From positions 1 to 13,061 of the forward strand of contig CAKUWM010000052.1 in the NCBI GenBank assembly GCA_934699305.1: a stretch of DNA of 13,061 bases, in the 5' to 3' direction. The notes under the pieces were generated by a model that worked only from the letters and a program-made list of their open reading frames with translations, ran no database searches and was not told the DNA's origin. The stretch comes from an uncultured Saprospiraceae bacterium. GTDB taxonomy: Bacteria > Bacteroidota > Bacteroidia > Chitinophagales > Saprospiraceae. Made by a program: the position numbers and the translations under genes. The number at the start of each line of letters is the position of its first letter. Position 1 is the stretch's first letter. Below, piece by piece: positions 7,230 to 13,061 of the stretch.

Positions 7230-7304
7230 GACAATCAATTAATTATTTTATATTCTTTATCTCAATGATAATTTTTATTATACTCGCAGTTTAAATAAAG
7301 CCAC

Positions 7305-9509
7305 ATGCGTACATTCTTTTTCATTATTTTCTTGGGAATGGCCCAACTTGTACAAGGCCAAGCAACCTATTCTCCCTCTAAGCAGGTCAAATTGAATTTT
7401 TGGATAAGCCCGGATGGAGAGCCGACGTATAACCTAATTTATAAAGACAAAATCGTTGTATCTGATAGTAAATTAGGCTTTGAACTGGAGGATAAGACCG
7501 GAGAGAAGAACACCTTTGCCTCTCAAACAGAACAGAAGGCCTCAGAGGCAAGAAGTCAGATGTATAAAGGTTTTAAAATAAAGACTATAACAGAATCAAC
7601 TTTTAATGAAGTCTGGCAGCCAGTCTGGGGAGAAGAAAGCAATATTCGCAATCATTACAATGAGCTTGCTGTAACCCTTGACCATCCTGCAACCGGTCGC
7701 ATGATGGTTATTCGATTCAGAGTATTTGAAGATGGTCTGGGTTTTAGATACGAATTCCCCATGCAGAATAATCTCATTTATTTTACCGTTAAGGAGGAAA
7801 AAACGCAATTCTCTTTACAAGGAGACCCTATGGCATATTGGATTCCCGGCGACTATGATACCCAGGAATATGATTATACAATTTCCAAGGTGTCTGAAAT
7901 CAAGCAAAATATGAAAACGGCCATTACCCCCAATGCTTCGCAGAATCCATTTTCTGAAACAGGTGTCCAGACGCCACTACTGCTTAAGACAGAGAGCGGA
8001 CTTTATATAAGTCTTCATGAGGCGGCATTGTTCAATTACGGCGCCATGCACTTGAATTACAATACGGAAGACAATTCGTTTGTATCCTGGATAACGCCGG
8101 ATGCCGATGGCACTAAAGGGCATTTGCAATCACCTTGTCATACTCCTTGGAGGACTATAATTGTGAGTGATGATGCCCGAGACATATTGGCATCCCGCAT
8201 GACACTCAATCTCAATGAACCCTGTAAGATTAAAGATCCTTCCTGGATAAAGCCTACTAAGTATATAGGCGTCTGGTGGGAGATGATAACCGGTAAAAGC
8301 CAATGGTCATATACCTTTGACGTGCCTTCTATTCTAATAGGTCAGACTGATTATTCTAAATTAAAACCTCATGGCAAGCATGGAGCGACAACAGCCAACG
8401 TAAAAAAATACATCGACTTTGCCTCAAAACACGGCTTTGACGGAGTATTGGTGGAAGGATGGAATATTGGTTGGGAAGATTGGTTTGGCAATTCAAAAGA
8501 TCATGTTTTTGACTTTGTAACGCCATATCCTGACTTTGACATGGCTGCCATTAGGGATTATGCACGCAGTAAGAATGTGAAGATGATTATGCACCATGAG
8601 ACGTCTTCATCTGTCCGGAATTATGAACGCTACCTGGATACTGCCTATCAATACATGAAGGCCAATGGCTATGACGCCGTAAAAAGCGGTTATGTCGGAG
8701 ATATCCTTCCGCGTGGTGAGCACCACTACAGCCAGTGGATCAACAATCATTACCAATACGCGCTTGAAAAAGCTGCAGATTACAAGATAATGGTCAACGC
8801 TCACGAAGCAGTCCGACCCACGGGAATCTGTAGGACATACCCTAACTTAATCGGCAATGAGTCGGCTCGAGGTACGGAATATCAGGCTTTTGGCGGCAGC
8901 AAGCCCAATCATGTTACTATTCTGCCCTTTACAAGGCTTATCGGTGGCCCTATGGATTATACACCTGGAATATTTGAAATGGATATATCCAAGCTCAATC
9001 CCAACAACCATTCCCACGTCAACAGTACCTTGGCTAATCAGTTGGCTCTGTATGTCACTATGTATAGTCCACTTCAGATGGCTGCCGACTTGCCTGAACA
9101 TTATGACCGATTTCCGGATGCCTTTCAGTTTATTAAAGACGTCGCAATTGATTGGGAGAAGAGTGTTTATTTAGAAGCCGAACCGGGACAATATATCACC
9201 ATAGCCCGCAAAGCAAAAGGATCTCAGGATTGGTATGTAGGAAATGTAAACGGTAATGATGGGCGTAACAGCACACTCAGTTTAAGTTTTTTGGACGAAG
9301 ACAAGCCTTATTTCGCAACGGTATATATGGATGGGCCCGATGCTGACTATAAGTTGCGCCCGCAATCTTATAAAATTGTGAGCGGAAAGGTGGATTCAAA
9401 GACTGTTTTAAAATTGCATTCTGTCGCTGCCGGAGGCTATGCCATCTCTATCAAAGCATTAAACGATGCACAGCAAGCGAAGAAGGTGAAAAAATTAAAG
9501 CTAAAATAG
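7305..9509 (+). CDS. susB: GH97 inverting alpha-glucosidase, SusB-like
   Basis: A 734-residue exported glycoside hydrolase of family 97 that should release glucose from alpha-glucan oligosaccharides in the periplasm. A signal peptide (MRTFFFIIFLGMAQLVQGQA) is followed by the N-terminal beta-sandwich domain, the (beta/alpha)8 barrel (~300-600) and a C-terminal beta domain ending in GGYAISIK. The inverting-type residues are present: E432 in HHETSSSVRNYER, E501 in NAHEAVRPTG, E519 in GNESARG and E525 in TEYQAF. These are each seven positions before the Bacteroides SusB residues E439, E508, E526 and E532 (numbers recalled). The Ca2+-ligand Glu of SusB (E194) appears as E188 in DYDTQEYDYT. VKSGYVGDILPRGEHH stands where retaining GH97 enzymes carry their catalytic Asp, which supports the inverting class. 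Length matches SusB (738). No SusC/SusD, SusA or SusG gene is visible nearby. Confidence 0.95.
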   Translation: MRTFFFIIFLGMAQLVQGQATYSPSKQVKLNFWISPDGEPTYNLIYKDKIVVSDSKLGFELEDKTGEKNTFASQTEQKASEARSQMYKGFKIKTITESTFNEVWQPVWGEESNIRNHYNELAVTLDHPATGRMMVIRFRVFEDGLGFRYEFPMQNNLIYFTVKEEKTQFSLQGDPMAYWIPGDYDTQEYDYTISKVSEIKQNMKTAITPNASQNPFSETGVQTPLLLKTESGLYISLHEAALFNYGAMHLNYNTEDNSFVSWITPDADGTKGHLQSPCHTPWRTIIVSDDARDILASRMTLNLNEPCKIKDPSWIKPTKYIGVWWEMITGKSQWSYTFDVPSILIGQTDYSKLKPHGKHGATTANVKKYIDFASKHGFDGVLVEGWNIGWEDWFGNSKDHVFDFVTPYPDFDMAAIRDYARSKNVKMIMHHETSSSVRNYERYLDTAYQYMKANGYDAVKSGYVGDILPRGEHHYSQWINNHYQYALEKAADYKIMVNAHEAVRPTGICRTYPNLIGNESARGTEYQAFGGSKPNHVTILPFTRLIGGPMDYTPGIFEMDISKLNPNNHSHVNSTLANQLALYVTMYSPLQMAADLPEHYDRFPDAFQFIKDVAIDWEKSVYLEAEPGQYITIARKAKGSQDWYVGNVNGNDGRNSTLSLSFLDEDKPYFATVYMDGPDADYKLRPQSYKIVSGKVDSKTVLKLHSVAAGGYAISIKALNDAQQAKKVKKLKLK

Positions 9510-9638
9510 CCGGTCTTAATAAGGCTAAACAGGACGAAATAGAGTGCCGAGGAGCTTTCATAAATGCCCTATTTGCATCGTGGGAACTTAGGATAATTAT
9601 TGAGAGGAGTTTTTCAAATTAGATTAATACAACTTTCA

Positions 9639-9646
9639 TACCTTTG
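9639..9646 (+). promoter_or_regulatory. Candidate -7 element for the Lpt permease gene
   Basis: TACCTTTG is a full match to TAnnTTTG, placed 28 bases before the TTG start. Only a weak TTTTC (9611-9615) stands near the -33 position. Confidence 0.4.
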
Positions 9647-9674
9647 ACTTTCCATTCAAAAGGGTGAGTGCATA

Positions 9675-10772
9675 TTGGGAAAGATTCTGAAAATACTTGA
9701 CTGGTTTATTATAAAGAAGTATCTGACTACCTTCTTCTTTACGGCGTTTATTTTTACAATGATAGCCGTAGTAATAGATACGAGTGATAAATTGGAAAAG
9801 TTTTTAAAGGAAGATTGTACACTTCACGAGATAATATTCCAATATTATGGCGCTTTTATACCGCACATCAACTGGCTTTTGTGGCCACTATTTTCGCTGA
9901 TAAGCGTGATATTCTTTACATCAAGGATGGCCGCCAATTCGGAAATAATCAGCATATTCAATGCGGGAATTAGCTACAATCGTTTTTTAAGACCTTATTT
10001 TATTTCTGCGGGACTAATATGCCTTATTCATGCAATAGGTAATCACTTTTTTATTCCAGTACTTAATAAGAACCGGATAGAGTTTGAGGCGAAGTATATT
10101 AAAAAGGTGGACGACCAGAATCAAAACAATGAAGTCCACTTGATATTGTCACCGGATTCTAAGGTGTATGTTCGTTTTTTCAATCGGATCGATAGCGTAG
10201 CCAGGGATTTGAGGATAGAACGGTTTAAAAATGGCAACCTCATTGAGACCTACAAGGCACGAGAAGCCAAGTTTCTGGGAGATTCTTCTTATTGGCTTCT
10301 TACCGGTATTGAAAAGCATACTTTTGACAGCTTAAAAGAGAAGTTGTACTTACAGCCTCGTGAATCCGTGAAGATGAAGCTCAATATAGGCCCTGATGAC
10401 TTTTACACGATACGCAATTTTAATCAGACGCTGCCATCACCGGCATTGCTCAACTTTATCCATAAAGAAGAAGCGCGGGGGACAGGTGTAGCAGGCGAGT
10501 ATCTCATAGAATTTCATCGGCGTACGGCGGATAGTGCCACTTTATTTATTTTGATGTTGATAGGTGTTTCTGTAGCTTCGCGAAAGATACGGGGCGGCAT
10601 AGGCCTTAACCTTGCATTGGGGGTTTCTTTAGGAGCTGCATATATGATTCTTTCGAGATTTTCTGTGACATTTGCCCTAAGCAATATTATTCCACCACTA
10701 TTGGGAGTATGGATTCCCAATTTAATCTTTATTGTAGTGAGCATCTGGCTAATAGGAAAGGCTCAAAAATAA
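9675..10772 (+). CDS. LptF/LptG (YjgP/YjgQ) family lipopolysaccharide-export permease
   Basis: A 365-residue inner-membrane protein with the Lpt permease layout: three N-terminal membrane helices (~12-36, 62-84, 106-128), a periplasmic beta-jellyroll-like domain (~135-275) and three C-terminal helices (~287-304, 309-330, 335-360). The start LDWFIIKKYLTTFFFTAFIF, SRMAANSEIISIFNAGISYNRFLRP and the NHFFIPVLNKNRIEFEAKYIKK segment are typical. The partner should be the LptB ATPase, which drives lipopolysaccharide from the inner membrane to the periplasmic bridge; none is in the window. The F or G type cannot be fixed from this alone. The start is TTG at 9675 with AAAGGGTGAG upstream; a TGA in frame at 9645 excludes anything much earlier, and no ATG lies between. 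The stop is 19 bases from the convergent stop of the next gene. Confidence 0.9.
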   Translation: MGKILKILDWFIIKKYLTTFFFTAFIFTMIAVVIDTSDKLEKFLKEDCTLHEIIFQYYGAFIPHINWLLWPLFSLISVIFFTSRMAANSEIISIFNAGISYNRFLRPYFISAGLICLIHAIGNHFFIPVLNKNRIEFEAKYIKKVDDQNQNNEVHLILSPDSKVYVRFFNRIDSVARDLRIERFKNGNLIETYKAREAKFLGDSSYWLLTGIEKHTFDSLKEKLYLQPRESVKMKLNIGPDDFYTIRNFNQTLPSPALLNFIHKEEARGTGVAGEYLIEFHRRTADSATLFILMLIGVSVASRKIRGGIGLNLALGVSLGAAYMILSRFSVTFALSNIIPPLLGVWIPNLIFIVVSIWLIGKAQK

Positions 10773-10791
10773 GGATGAGATTTTTTTGTTC
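10762..10791. terminator. Possible short terminator between convergent genes
   Basis: CTCA (10762-10765) can pair with TGAG (10776-10779), followed by A and seven Ts. The stem is only four pairs, so this is weak. Confidence 0.25.
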
Positions 10792-12231
10792 TTATTCCTT
10801 TACAAAATTAGTATGATAAATACCCGATTGGTCAATTACTTGAACAAAATATGCTCCGGGTGTTAGGGACTCAATAGGGATGGATTCAGTATATGGTAAT
10901 GACATCAACATCTTTCCATTGCAGTCAAACAAAAATATTTGGAATGATTCTGATAAGTGTTTCGGAAGAAGTAATGTGACATGACCGGTGGCTGGATTAG
11001 GAAATACTTGGAAAGGAGACAACCTCATAGAATGATTATCAGAAGTAGCCTTATATCCAAAGCGCAAAATATTATTGATTACTAAAGCATCTTCGACGAC
11101 ATTTTGATTAAATTCAATCAATCTGCCTTTACTGTCTAACACATATTCAAGCTTTTCTTCAACTTTTTTCTGGGGAGCTGTCATTCGATAATATGAGATC
11201 CGCTCCAAGTCGTTATACTCAAAAAGAGAAGTAGCCTGAGTCAATCCGAATGTCTGAATTACCCTTGACAACCGATTCTTGTTGTCCCACTTGTATTCTA
11301 ATTTATATAAGGTTTGTCCGGAACTATCGCTTACAGTAGAAGAAATGTCATCCGATGATACGGATAATGCCGATAATACCATAGACCCTTTGGTTCCATT
11401 TGATTTTCTATTGAATTTTTGAAAGTCTATTGGCTGCTTTACATATTTTTGAGCGGCATCCTCCCGACTGAAGAAGTAGTTGTCGATACCAAGTGAATCC
11501 ATTTCAAACCATTCATTGAAATCAGGAAATAATATCGAATAATCGTCTTTTAGAAACACCACATTCTCATATATGTAATCATGTAGGATTCTACCGCCTG
11601 ATGAGTCATCTACCCATTCAGACGAAGAAAATCGGGTTAATTTATTTTGATTATATTCAATGTCAAAAACTCGTTTGCCAATATTCCACTTTCCTTCTTG
11701 GAAGTATAAATATTCATAATGCCGAATCCGTTCTAATCCATCATATTCAATGGCAAGTGAGTCTCCATATACGATGTTGTGTTTTTCATCGTATTCAATA
11801 GATGAGATGAGCCGGTTTTGTGGGTCGTATAGATGTCGTTGTACGCCTTTAAACACTTTTTGGTCATCTTTAAATAAATAGTAATCCATTGTAGAAAAGC
11901 GTGTTTGATTTCCCAAATAGTGATAGTAATAGACATAATAATCCGCTATGTCCTTATTCTTAATAGTTGCCTCCTCAACTCTTCCACGACTATCGTATGT
12001 CACTATAACTTGGCTGACTAATGTTTCCGGCAATTCGTCATCAGAGAAATAGATAGAAAGTGTATCAAAATTGAGCAAAAAAGTACGCTCGTCTCCAGAT
12101 TTTATTTGTTTCATTTCATCTATCAACGCAGGCAAACGATTTGCTTTAAAATCGTATGGTAGTAAGTGTGACTGTGTAATGCCCTTGTGTTGAAAAACAA
12201 TAAATATTGCAAAAACAAAGAAAAATCTCAT
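10792..12231 (-). CDS. Secreted YD-repeat-like protein with T9SS type A sorting domain
   Basis: A 479-residue protein starting with a signal peptide (MRFFFVFAIFIVFQHKGITQ). The body (~70-390) consists of degenerate Tyr-rich units resembling YD repeats: YDSRGRVEEA, YDPQNRLISSIEYD, IEYDGLERIRHYEY, KWDNKNRLSRVIQ, YNDLERISYYRM, LDSKGRLIEF. The last ~77 residues are a type IX secretion sorting domain, with FPNPATGHVTLLL, a middle LFDCNGKMLMSL strand and LTPGAYFVQV before a short basic tail. The protein should cross the outer membrane through T9SS and lose this domain there. No enzymatic motif is seen; a cell-surface or extracellular structural or adhesive role is a guess. It is too short and divergent to be an Rhs toxin and has no toxin tip. 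AT content is higher than in the adjacent Lpt gene. Confidence 0.85.
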   Translation of the reverse strand: MRFFFVFAIFIVFQHKGITQSHLLPYDFKANRLPALIDEMKQIKSGDERTFLLNFDTLSIYFSDDELPETLVSQVIVTYDSRGRVEEATIKNKDIADYYVYYYHYLGNQTRFSTMDYYLFKDDQKVFKGVQRHLYDPQNRLISSIEYDEKHNIVYGDSLAIEYDGLERIRHYEYLYFQEGKWNIGKRVFDIEYNQNKLTRFSSSEWVDDSSGGRILHDYIYENVVFLKDDYSILFPDFNEWFEMDSLGIDNYFFSREDAAQKYVKQPIDFQKFNRKSNGTKGSMVLSALSVSSDDISSTVSDSSGQTLYKLEYKWDNKNRLSRVIQTFGLTQATSLFEYNDLERISYYRMTAPQKKVEEKLEYVLDSKGRLIEFNQNVVEDALVINNILRFGYKATSDNHSMRLSPFQVFPNPATGHVTLLLPKHLSESFQIFLFDCNGKMLMSLPYTESIPIESLTPGAYFVQVIDQSGIYHTNFVKE

Positions 12232-12283
12232 GAAGTTTGATGGTTTATCCAGCCCGAAATTATAAATAAATTCACATTCAGGA

Positions 12284-12314
12284 CAATTTTAACATTTTCA
12301 GGCGGACAACACAA
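12284..12314 (-). promoter_or_regulatory. Candidate promoter for the T9SS-sorted protein gene
   Basis: On the minus strand TTG (12314-12312), 20 bases, then TAAAATTG (12291-12284), one base off TAnnTTTG, about 53 bases before the ATG at 12231. Confidence 0.3.
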
Positions 12315-12360
12315 CATTTGGATTAAAACCATTTATTTCAAAAAACTTTTTTATCTTTAC

Positions 12361-12554
12361 CGTATAACCCAACATATCACCTTTGTCATCACGTATATTA
12401 ATAAGTTTCGATTGGGCGATGAAGCGCCTGCTAAGAAAAAAGCCAATTTCGGTATCCTCAACGGATTTCTGACAGAGCTATTAGGGAAGAAATCACTGTT
12501 ACTCACATCCTTGAGTCAAAGGGCAATAAAGAAGAATTTAACCCCCAACTCTAA
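12361..12554 (+). pseudogene. Frameshifted remnant of an Rpn-like PD-(D/E)XK nuclease/transposase gene
   Basis: In one frame, bases 12391-12492 read TYINKFRLGDEAPAKKKANF followed by GILNGFLTELLGKK. From 12492 the adjacent frame continues as ITVTHILESKGNKEEFN before a stop at 12552. Joined, these match the N-terminal part of the Rpn-family recombination-promoting nuclease / putative transposase proteins common in Bacteroidota (recognised from memory). One base missing from the A-run at 12490-12492 would explain the shift. The conserved nuclease core that should follow is absent, so only about 55 residues remain. The start region (YIN then KFRL) also looks disturbed compared with the usual N-terminal segment. 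The remnant is cut off shortly before the hairpin and transposase-like frame, suggesting that a second element was inserted into it. Confidence 0.55.
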
Positions 12555-12574
12555 AATTTTTACGTAATATTTTA

Positions 12575-12612
12575 AAAAAAGCTCAGTAATTGTTTGGTTA
12601 CTCAGCTTTTTT
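12575..12612. terminator. Strong hairpin with flanking A and T runs (bidirectional terminator-like)
   Basis: AAAAAAGCT (12575-12583) pairs with AGCTTTTTT (12604-12612) and AGTAA (12585-12589) with TTACT (12598-12602), separated by one C-C mismatch, around an 8-base loop. It stands 9 bases before the transposase-like ATG. Hairpins at this place in insertion sequences block transcription running in from outside; it may also be part of the element's left end. Confidence 0.65.
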
Positions 12613-12621
12613 ATCTTATTT

Positions 12622-13061
12622 ATGTATTTCGTAAATACGGTATATATGTATCATGAATACCCGGACTGTGCGCTGGCCTTCCGCAAACCTGGAACAGAAC
12701 TCGGGTTTATTAATAATACTTATTATCTGTATGAAGTAACCGCCTTTTATAATTCGGTTAAAAAGAAAGGAAGAAAGAAAACTGGGCCATTGCTTGGTAA
12801 AATTACTCAAAGTGATGGCTTTATTCCTTCCGCCAAGAAATCATTGAAAGACAAGGCTTCTGCCGGTGTTGATATCTCTAAAATTTCCGTAAGAGAATGT
12901 GGCTTTTCTAATTTTTTAACTGTGTATGGCAACGAAATCGAGAATAATCTCAAAAAAATTCTTTCCTCATCATTACAGACTCATAATTTATAGGCTTATT
13001 GCTGGCTGGTGCATAATAGCCTCATTAATAGGATGCCTTTATTGATAAGCAAATCTATGCT
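12622..13061 (+). pseudogene. Transposase-like gene, N-terminal part with in-frame stop; runs off window
   Basis: From ATG 12622 the frame gives 123 residues to TAG at 12991-12993: RKPGTELGFINNTYYLYEVT, a basic KKKGRKKTG stretch, then LLGKITQSDGFIPS. This order (short YYLYEV beta segment, basic linker, GKI..DGFIPS) resembles the N-terminus of IS4/IS1634-type DDE transposases. Directly past the TAG the same frame continues as AYCWLVHNSLINRMPLLISK to the window edge, which resembles the next conserved segment of such proteins (YCRLVHQSPI-like, from memory). So the stop appears to lie inside the gene, perhaps with a small deletion beside it because the spacing looks short. No DDE catalytic residue lies within the window, so the family is provisional. 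The element is probably inactive unless the stop is bypassed. Confidence 0.55.

Larger units (their letters stand above)
7013..7304. other. Divergent promoter region between sigma factor and GH97 genes
   Basis: This strongly AT-rich stretch of 292 bases has no gene. It must serve both directions. Candidate -7 elements are at 7096-7103 (-) and 7222-7229 (+), and a perfect hairpin lies at 7181-7198. Confidence 0.6.

Noticed and set aside
8857..9174. 105-codon second frame inside the GH97 gene
   Set aside because: It overlaps the most conserved part of GH97 in another frame, so its openness follows from the codon use of the real gene.
10792..12231. Rhs/YD-repeat toxin
   Set aside because: The protein is short, repeats are degenerate, there is no Rhs core motif or variable toxin tip, and the C-terminus is a T9SS sorting domain.

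Overview
The window reads as chromosomal DNA of a Bacteroidota bacterium, possibly of the Saprospiria type (inference). The evidence is a type IX secretion (T9SS) C-terminal sorting domain, a SusB-like GH97 glucosidase, a RemB/Wzi-like outer-membrane barrel, promoter elements of the TAnnTTTG type and low GC. No rRNA, tRNA or CRISPR array was seen.

Layout, left to right. At 1-821 (+) lies the 3' part of an outer-membrane barrel gene that begins before the window. It converges on a D-alanine--D-alanine ligase (882-1868, -). A 314-base AT-rich gap with three inverted repeats follows. Then comes a three-gene minus-strand block, read from right to left: an ECF sigma factor (6449-7012), an overlapping membrane-anchored anti-sigma-like protein with an outward-facing TPR domain (5509-6480), a 344-base gap with its own candidate promoter and a hairpin, and a large exported TPR-CHAT caspase-like protein (2183-5164). 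A 292-base divergent AT-rich promoter region separates this block from a GH97 alpha-glucosidase (7305-9509, +). An LptF/LptG-type lipopolysaccharide-export permease (9675-10772, +) follows from a TTG start. It converges, 19 bases apart, on a secreted YD-repeat-like protein with a T9SS sorting domain (10792-12231, -). The right edge (about 12361-13061) holds decayed mobile DNA: a frameshifted remnant of an Rpn/PD-(D/E)XK-type gene, a strong hairpin, and a transposase-like reading frame with an in-frame stop that runs out of the window.

The most interesting unit is the sigma / anti-sigma / TPR-CHAT block. The anti-sigma-like protein has a cytoplasmic N-terminus, one membrane helix, a linker carrying an internal tandem duplication, and an extracytoplasmic TPR domain. 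The CHAT protein has a signal peptide and an intact His-Cys dyad (H830, C907), so its protease domain should lie in the same compartment as that linker and TPR domain. A testable reading is that the CHAT protease, triggered through its TPR sensor, cuts the anti-sigma factor and frees the sigma factor. Known type III-E CRISPR systems use a TPR-CHAT protease to cut Csx30, a sigma-factor partner, but no CRISPR component is visible here. The block is visibly more AT-rich than the ddl, GH97 and Lpt genes around it, which fits an accessory or transferred unit.
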